NCBI GenBank assembly: GCA_964504155.1
Contig: CAZDCZ010000074.1
Coordinates: 1-13,767, forward strand
DNA length: 13,767 nt
DNA from: CAZDCZ01 sp964504155
GTDB lineage: Bacteria; Bacteroidota; Bacteroidia; Bacteroidales; UBA12077
Direction of reading: 5' to 3'
In this document: positions 1 through 8,129 of the stretch, piece by piece
Layout of the letters: every line of letters starts with the position of its first letter
Numbering within the stretch: the stretch's first letter is position 1
Program-made: the position numbers and the translations under genes
The notes under the pieces: generated by a model
Told to the model about the DNA's origin: nothing
What the model saw: the letters and a program-made list of their open reading frames with translations, nothing else
Databases searched by the model: none

Positions 1-60
1 AAAATAATATGAACATACAATTTTGATAATGACTGTGATATAATATTTATTTTTTAAGCT

Positions 61-260
61 GCTCTTTACAGGGCGATATTTTTTATAATACACATTTTAC
101 CCAAGGCGTTGCCTTTGGGCTGAAATAAGTTGCCACTTCGTGGCGTAATACATTTCTCTATTGCTTTAAATGAATAAAGATAACTTCTACATAAAATATT
201 CAAAACACAGCAAATATAAAATTTTAATAAATTTATTTCCACAACTTTTTAAAGTGATCC
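61..260 (+). mobile_element. Decayed 3' end of an IS200-like element (left copy)
   Basis: Read on the plus strand, this stretch holds three short hairpins and then a 22-base block at 239-260 (CCACAAC...GTGATCC). The hairpins are GCTCT-TTAC-AGGGC (61-74), CCCAAGGC-GTT-GCCTTTGGG (100-119, one bulged base) and GCCAC-TTC-GTGGC (132-144). The same order, the same 12-base gap between hairpins 2 and 3 and an identical 22-base block occur on the minus strand at 13504-13621, next to a recognisable Y1 transposase C-terminus. No transposase reading frame survives in bases 1-60. The 94 bases between hairpin 3 and the end block are longer than the 16 bases in the right copy. I infer a degenerate or non-autonomous copy whose transposase, if any, lay to the left of the window. 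Confidence 0.6.
239..260 (+). repeat. 22-base inverted repeat, left copy
   Basis: This block is the exact reverse complement of 13504-13525. It probably marks the outer boundary of the IS200-like element family, because the flanking bases diverge immediately on the inner side (CAGAATGG here, ATTAATTT in the right copy read on its own strand). Confidence 0.85.
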
Positions 261-280
261 CAGAATGGCTTACAAAAAAC

Positions 281-311
281 ATGCTCCAAGAATTTATATT
301 TCTTGGAGTAT
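281..311. terminator. Bidirectional intrinsic terminator downstream of the histidine kinase
   Basis: CTCCAAGAA (284-292) pairs perfectly with TTCTTGGAG (300-308). Three further outer pairs, including one wobble, extend the stem to 281-311, and the loop has 7 bases. Read on the minus strand the stem is followed by a run of six T, and on the plus strand by TATATTTTTT. It lies 29 bases beyond the histidine kinase stop codon, so it should end that transcript. It could also insulate the kinase gene from the transposon remnant on the left. Confidence 0.8.
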
Positions 312-339
312 ATTTTTTAAATAACAATAAGTAAGGGAG

Positions 340-3177
340 TTACAAATACTTACTTAAGGTATTGAAAAAAACATTTTGTTTTATTGGTTTAGAGATATAA
401 TCGGTACAACCGGCTTTAAAACTTGTTTCTTTTTCGTCGGCAAAGGCATATGCCGTTTGTGCAATAATTGGAATATTTTTATTTTTTGCTTTAATTATCT
501 TGGTAATTTCATAACCATTCATTCCCGGAAGTTGAATGTCCATTAAAATTAAATCAATATTTTTTACCTCGTTTAGTTTACTTATTGCTTCTTCTCCATT
601 TTGTGCCCACGAAATATCGGCATTTGTTAGCTTAAGTAAAGTTTCGAGATAAATATAATTCGAAGGAGTATCTTCAACAATTAATATGTGTTTATTGCTC
701 CAGTTTATTTTGTCAAAAGATGCTTTTTTCTTATTTATTTTTACTGTTTTCTTGTCGAGCTTCTGATATGGTATTGTAAAAAAGAATATAGATCCTACAT
801 CTTTTGTCGATTCAACACCTATTTCTCCGCCAAGAATTTCAGCTATTTTTTTTGAAATTGATAAACCTAATCCTGTTCCTCTATATAATTTTTCTTTATT
901 ATCGTCAATTTTTGTAAATCTATCAAAAATAGATGAAATATATTTCTCGTCTATTCCGATACCTGTATCTTTAACAAAGAATTTCAACAGTTTTCTTCCT
1001 CCGGTATTTATTTTATTATATCCAAAAGAAATTTCTCCTTTTTCTGTGTATTTAAATGCATTATTAAGGAAATTTTGCATCACTTGACGAAATCTGTTTT
1101 TATCGGTAAAAATTGCTATATCTTCATGATTTTCTTCTTTTTCCATGAAGAAATTAATCTGAGAATTATCGTTAATCAAATTACCTTGTTTGTAAAAAGA
1201 ATAAATATCGTCTATTAAAGAGTTTACATAATATAATCCTTTATCTAAAGTTAATTCGTCGGCTTCAATTTTTGAGATATCAATAATATCATTAATTAAA
1301 TTTAATAAATCGTTACTTGATGTTTTTAATAAGCTTGATAGCTCTTCTTTTTGTTCATTGGATATTGATGGGTCAATAAGTAAATCGGAAAACCCAATAA
1401 TTGCATTCATTGGTGTTCTTATCTCGTGAGACATATTTGCCAGAAATGCCGATTTCAATTTATCTGATTTTTCGGCTTGATCTTTTGCATTTCGCAATTT
1501 CGTTTCGTTAAGTTTTCTCTCTGTAATATCTCTGCTAAAGGTAAAATTATATTCTTCTCCATTGAATTCTCTATAATTGAATACAGCTTCTACCGACACC
1601 TTTCCCCCAAGTTTTGTATTGTAGTAAACCTGTATTGTATTAGAATTATTTTCTTTTAATTGATTCCAATATTCTGTCCAAATATCGGGAGTAAATTCCG
1701 AAACCAAATCAAAAATAGTTAAGTCTAATAACTCATTAACAGTATATTCCAATAGTTTAGCCGCAGATTTATTAACATATTTAAAACTCCCATCTTTCTT
1801 TAACCACATTATAGAATCTGTAGCTAAATCAATAGAATATTGCGATAATTGAAGTTCATATGTTTTAGTCTGTACTCGTTTATCTAATTCTTTGTTTAAC
1901 TTTTTTATTTTATCTCTTTTATTTCTAATATTTTTATTTTGTTTTAGTAGGAAAAAAAGAAACAGAAAAGCAAAAAAAGAAAGAATACTGAAAATAATTA
2001 ATTGATATTTTTGTCTGATAATTTTCTGTTCTTGTAAAGCAATTTCTTTCTCTTTTAATACAGAATTAAATTCCTCGTGAAATTTGGCAATTTGTTTATT
2101 TGTGCTGTTGTTAAAGAGAGAATCTTTTATAGAAAAGTAAAGTTTATTGTATTTGTAAGCATCTAAATAAGAATTGATATTAGCATAATAGTTCGACAAA
2201 TCTCGATATTCAAGCATTAGCAGATTTGTTAAGTTGTTCTTTTTAGCAATATCAATACTTTTATTAAAATAAGTAATTGATTGATCGAAATTTTCTAATT
2301 TAGAATTTATATTTGCAAGATATCTGTAAACATTAGAAGCTCCTGATTTATTTTTTGATTCTTTATATATATCTAAAGCTTTAGTATAATATTTTAAAGC
2401 AATTTTAAAATCGCCTTTCTTTTCGTAGATATTACCAATATTAATATATGTACTGGCATATGATTTAATGTCATGTATTTGCAGTTTTATTTCGAGCGAT
2501 TTATTTAAATAATCAATCGCAGTATTGTAATTGTTTAATTCAGTATATAATCGTCCAATATTATTATAACAAGCTGCAATTTCCGATTTGTTATTTATTT
2601 CTTCGTTTGTTTTAAGAGCTTTTGTATAAAAATTTAATGCCGATTCTTTATTATTCCAATAAAAATAAATATTTCCAATGTCTTTTAGTACTAAAGCCAA
2701 CGATTCTTTATTATTTATTGAAGAATAAATTTCTAATGCAACTTTACAGTCATCAATGGCTTTGTCGTAATTTCCGTGTTTGGTATATATTAAGCCCATA
2801 TAATGCTGAGCATATGCGCAGTAAGGATTATTTTTTAATTTCTTGGTTCGTTCAATAATATTCTGAAATATTTTTTGTGCATCAATATAATTTGATAGTT
2901 CATAATTTATTGTGCCAAGCAAAGTTAGTGATGACATTTGTGCGGAAAATATTTTGGTGCTATCGGCAATTTTTAATGCTTTATTAGCATATAAGAGCGC
3001 AAGATTGGGATATGAATCTTTTAATTGTTTAGAATAGTTTGTTAATCTATTAATTTGTTCCTCAGGCGAGATTGATTTTAAACTATCAATTAAATTCTGA
3101 TTGTTTTTTGCGAAACAATTAAAATTAATTACTAAAATTAATAAGGTAAAAAATATTTGAAACTTTGTAATTTTCAT
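340..3177 (-). CDS. TPR-PAS hybrid sensor histidine kinase
   Basis: Membrane hybrid sensor kinase of 945 residues. A signal peptide (about 1-24) leads into a periplasmic block of TPR-like helical repeats (about 45-345, repeated pattern G-IY---GNYDKAI--Y-KAL). A transmembrane helix follows (391-411), then a basic coiled coil (412-445) and a PAS domain (about 446-553). The HisKA domain carries the phosphoacceptor His584 in the motif SHEIRTPMNAIIGF. The HATPase domain has the N box (NFLNNAFKYTEKG), DTGIGI and GTGLGLSI. The C-terminal receiver domain has acidic residues in IVEDTPSN, phosphoacceptor Asp880 in LILMDIQLPGMNG and the conserved Lys930. All catalytic motifs are present, so it should autophosphorylate and pass phosphate to its own receiver. 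No DNA-binding output domain or separate response regulator lies nearby, so its final target is unknown. I chose the ATG at 3177. A TTG eight codons upstream is possible, but only the ATG gives a normal signal peptide (MKITKFQIFFTLLILVI). Confidence 0.93.
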   Translation of the reverse strand: MKITKFQIFFTLLILVINFNCFAKNNQNLIDSLKSISPEEQINRLTNYSKQLKDSYPNLALLYANKALKIADSTKIFSAQMSSLTLLGTINYELSNYIDAQKIFQNIIERTKKLKNNPYCAYAQHYMGLIYTKHGNYDKAIDDCKVALEIYSSINNKESLALVLKDIGNIYFYWNNKESALNFYTKALKTNEEINNKSEIAACYNNIGRLYTELNNYNTAIDYLNKSLEIKLQIHDIKSYASTYINIGNIYEKKGDFKIALKYYTKALDIYKESKNKSGASNVYRYLANINSKLENFDQSITYFNKSIDIAKKNNLTNLLMLEYRDLSNYYANINSYLDAYKYNKLYFSIKDSLFNNSTNKQIAKFHEEFNSVLKEKEIALQEQKIIRQKYQLIIFSILSFFAFLFLFFLLKQNKNIRNKRDKIKKLNKELDKRVQTKTYELQLSQYSIDLATDSIMWLKKDGSFKYVNKSAAKLLEYTVNELLDLTIFDLVSEFTPDIWTEYWNQLKENNSNTIQVYYNTKLGGKVSVEAVFNYREFNGEEYNFTFSRDITERKLNETKLRNAKDQAEKSDKLKSAFLANMSHEIRTPMNAIIGFSDLLIDPSISNEQKEELSSLLKTSSNDLLNLINDIIDISKIEADELTLDKGLYYVNSLIDDIYSFYKQGNLINDNSQINFFMEKEENHEDIAIFTDKNRFRQVMQNFLNNAFKYTEKGEISFGYNKINTGGRKLLKFFVKDTGIGIDEKYISSIFDRFTKIDDNKEKLYRGTGLGLSISKKIAEILGGEIGVESTKDVGSIFFFTIPYQKLDKKTVKINKKKASFDKINWSNKHILIVEDTPSNYIYLETLLKLTNADISWAQNGEEAISKLNEVKNIDLILMDIQLPGMNGYEITKIIKAKNKNIPIIAQTAYAFADEKETSFKAGCTDYISKPIKQNVFFNTLSKYL

Positions 3178-3301
3178 GAGCAACAAAAGAAAAAATGACA
3201 ACTAAAATTTTAAATACAAATGCCTATATTTTTAGATAGCAACATAATATTTAACGAAAATAAACAATTTTTGCTTGAATATTAGTTTTTTAGAAAAAAA
3301 A

Positions 3302-3332
3302 TTGGAAATATGAAATACATTTCATTTCTTTG
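3302..3332 (+). promoter_or_regulatory. Candidate promoter for the tetR-transporter operon
   Basis: TTGG (3302-3305) is followed after 19 bases by TTTCTTTG (3325-3332). The Bacteroidota housekeeping consensus is TTTG-N19-21-TAnnTTTG; the -7 box here matches except for its second base. The spacing and the overlap with a dyad at the expected start site support the call, but a chance match in AT-rich DNA is possible. Confidence 0.35.
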
Positions 3333-3348
3333 ATTAGTCGTTCAGTCA
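3331..3348. promoter_or_regulatory. Candidate TetR operator
   Basis: TGATTAGTCGTTCAGTCA is an imperfect 18-base dyad with five of nine base pairs symmetric (TGAnT...C/G...AnTCA). It sits just upstream of the TetR-type gene, over the expected transcription start of the candidate promoter at 3302-3332. TetR regulators commonly bind such dyads to repress their own operon. The assignment rests on position and partial symmetry only. Confidence 0.35.
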
Positions 3349-3395
3349 TAAAACCGTTTATTAAACTAGTTAAATAAACAATAATTTAAAAAACA

Positions 3396-3504
3396 ATATC
3401 GCCAAGAACAATTTAACAAAATACGAGAAACTACAAAAGCTAGAATTCTAGACGAGTCTCTACAATTATTTGCTAATAATGGTTATTTCTCAACATCTAT
3501 TAGT
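3396..3504 (+). other. Disrupted 5' coding sequence of the TetR regulator
   Basis: In frame with the downstream gene, bases 3385-3504 translate without a stop and give a typical TetR helix 1 (QEQFNKIRETTKARIL, then DESLQLFANNGYFSTS). That stretch has no ATG, GTG or TTG codon before 3505, and the preceding in-frame codon is a stop (3382-3384). In another frame, 3396-3410 reads ATA TCG CCA AGA ACA (I-S-P-R-T), which resembles the usual start MSPRT of close TetR relatives, and then hits a stop (TAA at 3414-3416). The real amino terminus therefore appears split between two frames, with ATA where an ATG would be expected. This points to a lost start plus a small deletion, a sequencing error, or use of a non-canonical start codon. 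Confidence 0.6.
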
Positions 3505-3966
3505 ATGATTACAAAAAAAGCCAAAATCTCGAAAGGCTTAATGTATAATTACTTCGACAGCAAAGAAGATTTGCTTAAACAGATTATTTCTAAAGGCTTC
3601 AAAGAAATACTAAATCCTGCAAATTTTAACATTCATAAGGTATTATTGAAAAATGAATTAAATAATTTTATTCACGAGATATTATCATTATTTAATGATA
3701 ATTTGAATTATTGGAAGTTATATTTTTCTGTATTACTTCAACCAACAGTATTCAAATTAATAAAAAAACAATTATTTGAAATGGTCATGCCTTATTTCGA
3801 AGCATTAGGAAAACATTTTCACTCACAAGGATATGAGAATCCTAAAGCAGAAACCAGAATGTTTACAGCGACGCTCGATGGAATATCATTAAATTACATT
3901 ATGGATTCGGAAAATTTTCCGATAGATGCCATTGAAAAAAGATTAATCGATTTTTATAAAAAATAA
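3505..3966 (+). CDS. TetR/AcrR-family transcriptional regulator, 5' end likely damaged
   Basis: From the first canonical start, this frame encodes 153 residues. They begin inside the DNA-binding domain: MITKKAKISKGLMYNYFDSKEDLL is helix 2 plus the recognition helix of a TetR-type helix-turn-helix. A helical ligand-binding and dimerisation domain follows. About 35-40 residues containing helix 1 are missing compared with normal TetR proteins of about 190-200 residues, yet they are encoded immediately upstream in the same frame without a usable start codon. The protein made from 3505 would probably not fold into a working DNA-binding domain. It is the first gene of the transporter operon (48 bases before the LolA-like gene) and presumably was its repressor. 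If it is inactive, the export genes may be constitutively expressed. It may be a recent pseudogene or may use an unusual start. Confidence 0.75.
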   Translation: MITKKAKISKGLMYNYFDSKEDLLKQIISKGFKEILNPANFNIHKVLLKNELNNFIHEILSLFNDNLNYWKLYFSVLLQPTVFKLIKKQLFEMVMPYFEALGKHFHSQGYENPKAETRMFTATLDGISLNYIMDSENFPIDAIEKRLIDFYKK

Positions 3967-4014
3967 AGCTATAAACCTCAGTATAATAACACTTTTTAAT
4001 ACAAAATAAATATT

Positions 4015-4761
4015 ATGAAAAAATTTCTTTTTACAATAATGATATCAATGGCTTGTTCGTTAATGTTAAATGCACAAAATCCAACCGAGATAATAAGAAA
4101 ATCTGACAAGAAATTTAAAGGTGAAATATCGAGTAAGTCAGTAATGAAAATGACAATTAAAAGACCTACTTGGGAAAGAACATTGGAATTTAAATCGTGG
4201 GCAAAAGGCAACGATTATTCTTTAACGGTAGTAACAGCTCCTGCAAAAGAAAAAGGGCAAACATTTTTAATGCGAGGGTCAGAGATGTGGAATTGGATAC
4301 CAAGTATCAGTAGAATGATAAAACTGCCTACATCGATGATGTCGGAAGGCTGGATGGGCTCTGATTATACTAATGATGACATTATGAAAGAATCATCGAT
4401 GGTTGTTGATTATAATCATAAAATAATTGGTTCGGAGATTATTAATAAACAAGATTGTTATAAAATAGAGATGATACCGAAAGAAGACGCTGCTGTTGTT
4501 TGGGGGAAAGTTATTAAATGGATTAGTAAAGATGAATATTTGCAAATGAAAACCGAGTATTACGATGAAGATGATTATTTAATAAAAACTGACCTTTCTT
4601 ATGATATAAAAAATATGGATGGACGAATAATACCTACAAGATTCGTAATTATTCCGGAAGACGAAGATAATAAAACAATAGTTGAACTTGTTGAAGTAAA
4701 ATTCAATATCCCTATTAATGATGGATTTTTTTCGCAGCAAAACATGAAACGTATTAGGTAA
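4015..4761 (+). CDS. LolA-like periplasmic outer-membrane lipoprotein-sorting protein
   Basis: A 248-residue secreted protein. The signal peptide (MKKFLFTIMISMACSLMLNA) is followed by Gln, not Cys, so it should be soluble in the periplasm rather than lipid-anchored. The mature part looks like the LolA-like family (annotated as outer membrane lipoprotein-sorting protein). The most telling stretch lies between residues 57 and 130: a beta-rich region with SWAKGNDYSLTVV, FLMRGSEMWNWIPSISRMIK and SEGWMGSDYTNDD. This fold has a hydrophobic pocket that carries acyl chains or lipoproteins across the periplasm. It lies 26 bases before the first FtsX permease and is surely co-transcribed with it, so its likely role is to accept cargo from the permease pair and hand it to the outer membrane. 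The actual cargo cannot be read from sequence. Confidence 0.85.
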   Translation: MKKFLFTIMISMACSLMLNAQNPTEIIRKSDKKFKGEISSKSVMKMTIKRPTWERTLEFKSWAKGNDYSLTVVTAPAKEKGQTFLMRGSEMWNWIPSISRMIKLPTSMMSEGWMGSDYTNDDIMKESSMVVDYNHKIIGSEIINKQDCYKIEMIPKEDAAVVWGKVIKWISKDEYLQMKTEYYDEDDYLIKTDLSYDIKNMDGRIIPTRFVIIPEDEDNKTIVELVEVKFNIPINDGFFSQQNMKRIR

Positions 4762-4787
4762 TTAGGTTAATTAATGATATTAATAAT

Positions 4788-6014
4788 ATGATTTATAACG
4801 ATTTAAAACTTGCGTGGCGAAATATTTGGCGAAATAAACGAAGAACACTAATAACTATTGGTTCTATATTTTTTGCTATATTTTTTGCTTTAATAATGAG
4901 GTCTATTCAGATTGGATCTTATGGGCATATGATTAATAATGTTGTCCAAACATATACCGGACATATTCAAATTCATAAACTTGGTTATTGGGACGATAAA
5001 ACGATAAATAAAACTTTTCATCCTAAAGAAAATCTTATTAAAGACTTAGAAAAACTAAGAAATGTATCTTCTGTTGCTTCTCGTCTCGAATCGTTTGCAT
5101 TGGGCTCGTCAGGTCCTCAAACAAAAGGGGTGTTTGTTGTTGGTGTTAATCCTGCAAAAGAAGACAAACTAACAAAAATTTCGAACAGAATAATTGAGGG
5201 TAATTTTTTAAATAAAAATTCCGATGGAGTACTTCTTGCCGAGAATCTTGCAAAGTATTTAAAACTTAAGGTAAACGATACAATAGTTCTTATTAGTCAA
5301 GGATACCATGGTGTAAGTGCAGCAGGAAAATATCCTATTCGTGGAATTTTGCATTTTCCTACTCCCAAATTTAATAATTCTTTGGTTTATATGAACTTAG
5401 AGCAATGTCAAGATTTTTATTCTGCTTATGGAATGATATCATCTATAGCTATTGGTTTATTAGACCATAATACTCTTGATAATTCCATAAAGGATATTAG
5501 TAAGATTGTTAATAATGCCAATTGTGAGATAATGGGATGGAAAAAACTTCTTCCAGAATTAGTACAGCAAATAGAAGTTGATAATGCCGGTGGCATAATT
5601 ATGCTTGGCATATTATACATGATTGTTGCCTTTGGTATTTTTGGTACAGTTCTTATGATGATAGCGGAAAGAAGAAAGGAATTTGGTGTTATGGTGGCCA
5701 TTGGAATGCAAAAAACAAAACTTAGTATTGTTGTTGTTTACGAAATGATTTTCTTGGGTATTATTGGAATATTTGCAGGAACAGTAGGAGCTGTTCCAAT
5801 AATTCTGTTTTATCATATAAATCCGATAAAACTTTCAGGAGAATATGCAAAAACAATGTTGAATTTTGGTATAGAACCATTAATGCCTGCTGCATGGCAA
5901 TTAGATTATTTTCTAAATCAAAGTATTGTAATATTTTTTATAATGATAATTGCTATTGTTTACCCAATTATATCTATCTCGAAAATTAATGTAACAAAAG
6001 CTCTTAGAGCATAA
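4788..6014 (+). CDS. FtsX/LolC-type ABC transporter permease (first of pair)
   Basis: A 408-residue inner-membrane permease with the MacB/LolC layout. It has a short cytoplasmic start (LAWRNIWRNKRRT), TM1 at about 21-40, a periplasmic domain of about 230 residues (about 41-268), then TM2 (269-292), TM3 (316-341) and TM4 (377-397). The cytoplasmic turn after TM2, ERRKEFGVMVAIGMQK, is the coupling helix region that contacts the ATPase in FtsX-type permeases. Such permeases do not form a conventional channel. They extract lipids or lipoproteins from the inner membrane or work as mechanotransmitters. The second permease starts 12 bases after this stop codon, and the two together would form a heterodimer like LolC/LolE. 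Confidence 0.9.
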   Translation: MIYNDLKLAWRNIWRNKRRTLITIGSIFFAIFFALIMRSIQIGSYGHMINNVVQTYTGHIQIHKLGYWDDKTINKTFHPKENLIKDLEKLRNVSSVASRLESFALGSSGPQTKGVFVVGVNPAKEDKLTKISNRIIEGNFLNKNSDGVLLAENLAKYLKLKVNDTIVLISQGYHGVSAAGKYPIRGILHFPTPKFNNSLVYMNLEQCQDFYSAYGMISSIAIGLLDHNTLDNSIKDISKIVNNANCEIMGWKKLLPELVQQIEVDNAGGIIMLGILYMIVAFGIFGTVLMMIAERRKEFGVMVAIGMQKTKLSIVVVYEMIFLGIIGIFAGTVGAVPIILFYHINPIKLSGEYAKTMLNFGIEPLMPAAWQLDYFLNQSIVIFFIMIIAIVYPIISISKINVTKALRA

Positions 6015-6025
6015 AAACAAAAATT

Positions 6026-7315
6026 ATGATTTGGTCATTATCATGGAAAAATGTGTGGCGTAACAGAGTTAGAAGTCTTGTAGTTATTGTTGCAGTTACT
6101 TTAGGCTTGTTTGGCGGAATATTCGCTGCAGCTTTAATGCAAGGCATGACAAAAAGTAGAGTAAATGAGGCAATAAAATATGAAGTTTCGCATATACAAT
6201 TACATAATCCGGAATTTTTAGAAAATATGGATATGTTATGTGCTATTACTGATGTGCAGAATAAAATTAAGCAAATAGAAGCATTAGAAGAAATTGAAGC
6301 AGTAAGTAGCAGAATAAAACAATCGATAATGGTAAAAACTTCTGCCACAGGAAAAGGAGTTAATATTCTTGGAATTAATCCCGAGAAGGAAAAATTGGTT
6401 GGTTCTATTTATAAAGCCATTTACGATAGTTCTCAAGTATGTTATAAATTAGGAATAAAAGATGCTGAAAAAATAAAAGAATTCGTTAAAGACAGTTGTG
6501 GAAGTTATTTTGAATCGAATAAGAAAAACCAAGTAGTTATTGGTGAAGAATTAGCTAATAAACTTAAGGTAAAAATAAGATCGAAAATAATATTGAATTT
6601 ACAAAATGTCGATGGGGAATTAATAAGTGGTGCTTTTCGTGTTGTAGGAATATTTCGTACTAGTAATTCGAAATTTGAAAATTCAAATATTTTTGTAAAA
6701 TATTCTGATTTGTCGAAACTAACAGGCTTCGATAATAATAGAGCTCACGAGATAGCTATTAAACTTAAAGATGGATATAAAGCAGCTCCTGTTGCCGAAA
6801 AATTAAAAAAGATGTATCCCGATTTAAATGTAATGACTTGGAAAGAAATACAACCCGATTTAGGTATGATGACTGATTGGATGAATATGATGTTATATGT
6901 ATTTATGATAATTATTCTTTTAGCTTTAACTTTTGGTATTATTAATACAATGTTAATGGTAGTATTAGAACGAGTTCACGAAATTGGTATGTTAATGGCA
7001 ATTGGTATGAATAAGATACGAATATTCGGAATGATAATGCTCGAAACAGTTTTCTTGTCGATTACAGGTGGGGTGATAGGTATGATTATTAGTTATTTTG
7101 CAATAAATATTTTTGCTTCAAGAGGAATTAATCTTCAACTTTTTTCAAAAGGTCTTGAGGCAATGGGATATCAGGCTATTATGTACCCTTCTCTAAGTTT
7201 CGATTTTTATATAATAATAACAATCTTAGTAATAATAACAGGAATTCTTGCTTCTATTTATCCGGCCATTAAAGCATTAAAACTAAATCCGGCAGAAGCC
7301 ATAAGAATGGAATAG
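6026..7315 (+). CDS. FtsX/LolE-type ABC transporter permease (second of pair)
   Basis: A 429-residue paralogue of the preceding gene with the same layout: SWKNVWRNRVRSL start, TM1 at about 17-38, periplasmic domain about 39-285, TM2 (288-312), coupling turn ERVHEIGMLMAIGMNK, TM3 (335-360), TM4 (393-413) and the C-terminal LKLNPAEAIRME typical of the family. Sequence differences in the periplasmic domain suggest an asymmetric pair in which one subunit may contact the LolA-like carrier, as LolC does in the Lol system. That division of labour is inference. It lies 11 bases downstream of the first permease gene and 81 bases upstream of the ATPase gene. Confidence 0.9.
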   Translation: MIWSLSWKNVWRNRVRSLVVIVAVTLGLFGGIFAAALMQGMTKSRVNEAIKYEVSHIQLHNPEFLENMDMLCAITDVQNKIKQIEALEEIEAVSSRIKQSIMVKTSATGKGVNILGINPEKEKLVGSIYKAIYDSSQVCYKLGIKDAEKIKEFVKDSCGSYFESNKKNQVVIGEELANKLKVKIRSKIILNLQNVDGELISGAFRVVGIFRTSNSKFENSNIFVKYSDLSKLTGFDNNRAHEIAIKLKDGYKAAPVAEKLKKMYPDLNVMTWKEIQPDLGMMTDWMNMMLYVFMIIILLALTFGIINTMLMVVLERVHEIGMLMAIGMNKIRIFGMIMLETVFLSITGGVIGMIISYFAINIFASRGINLQLFSKGLEAMGYQAIMYPSLSFDFYIIITILVIITGILASIYPAIKALKLNPAEAIRME

Positions 7316-7396
7316 CTTTAAGTAATAGAAAATATTAATATACAACAATTTAACTCTTTGTTTTAGTTAAAAGCCAAGAGCCCAAAAAATAAAAAA

Positions 7397-8080
7397 ATGA
7401 AAGTAGTAGAAATAAAAAATGTTCATAAAACTTACGACGAGAAGTTTGTTCCGGTACATGCAGTAAGAGGTATTGATTTAGATTTCGAACAAGGAGAATT
7501 TGCTGCTATTGTTGGTCCTTCGGGTAGTGGAAAAACAACATTGCTAAATATGATAGGTGGTTTAGATCAACCAAGCGAAGGCAAAATTTTAGTCGACGAA
7601 ACAGATATTGGAGCCTTAAAATCGTCGAAACTTATCGATTTTAGAATGCGAAATATTGGTTTTGTGTTTCAGGCTTACAATTTAATTCCTGTGCTTACAG
7701 CCAAAGAAAATGTTGAATTTATTATGCACCTACAAGGAAAATCGAAAGAGAACAGAGATAAACGCGCCCTAGAACTTCTTAAGATGGTTGGATTAGGCGA
7801 TAGAGTAAATAGCCGTCCGGGAAAATTGTCAGGAGGACAACAACAAAGGGTTGCCGTTGCTCGTGCATTAGCATCGAAACCAAAATTTGTTCTTGCCGAT
7901 GAACCTACAGCAAATCTCGATTCGAAATCTACAGAAATCCTTCTCGATATTATGGAAGAGTTAAATAAAAACGAAAATATTACATTCATATTTTCAACTC
8001 ACGACCAACGTGTTGTAAACAAAGCTCGAAGAGTAATTACTGTTGAAGACGGGAAAGTTGTGTCGGACGAAAGAAAATAA
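7397..8080 (+). CDS. LolD/MacB-type ABC transporter ATP-binding protein
   Basis: A 227-residue ATPase with every canonical motif: Walker A GPSGSGKTT (40-48), Q-loop in FVFQAYNLIP (Gln92), signature LSGGQQQRVAVARAL (144-158), Walker B FVLADEP (164-170, catalytic Glu169), D-loop ANLD and the switch His202 in STHDQRV. Length and the close spacing of motifs match the LolD/MacB/FtsE group that powers FtsX-type permeases. It should drive the two permeases encoded just upstream. The 81-base gap before it contains a small hairpin (TTTAACT...AGTTAAA, 7349-7371) that might affect relative expression, but it has no clear terminator T-run. An AT-rich leader precedes the ATG. Confidence 0.95.
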   Translation: MKVVEIKNVHKTYDEKFVPVHAVRGIDLDFEQGEFAAIVGPSGSGKTTLLNMIGGLDQPSEGKILVDETDIGALKSSKLIDFRMRNIGFVFQAYNLIPVLTAKENVEFIMHLQGKSKENRDKRALELLKMVGLGDRVNSRPGKLSGGQQQRVAVARALASKPKFVLADEPTANLDSKSTEILLDIMEELNKNENITFIFSTHDQRVVNKARRVITVEDGKVVSDERK

Positions 8081-8129
8081 TTCAGAATACAGGTTTCATA
8101 GGGGAAGTTAGTAAGCTAAATATAAATTA

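Noticed and set aside
5426..5816. Open frames on the minus strand inside the first permease gene
   Set aside because: They are antisense to a clearly conserved FtsX permease, have no family resemblance and arise from the low stop frequency of the complementary strand.
7349..7371. TTTAACT...AGTTAAA hairpin between the second permease and the ATPase gene, as a terminator
   Set aside because: The stem is only seven mostly A-T pairs and no T-run follows; the ATPase is needed by the permeases and is probably on the same transcript.
7675..7989. Minus-strand open frame inside the ATPase gene
   Set aside because: It is antisense to the Walker and signature motifs of a well-conserved ATPase; its composition is a mirror of that gene.
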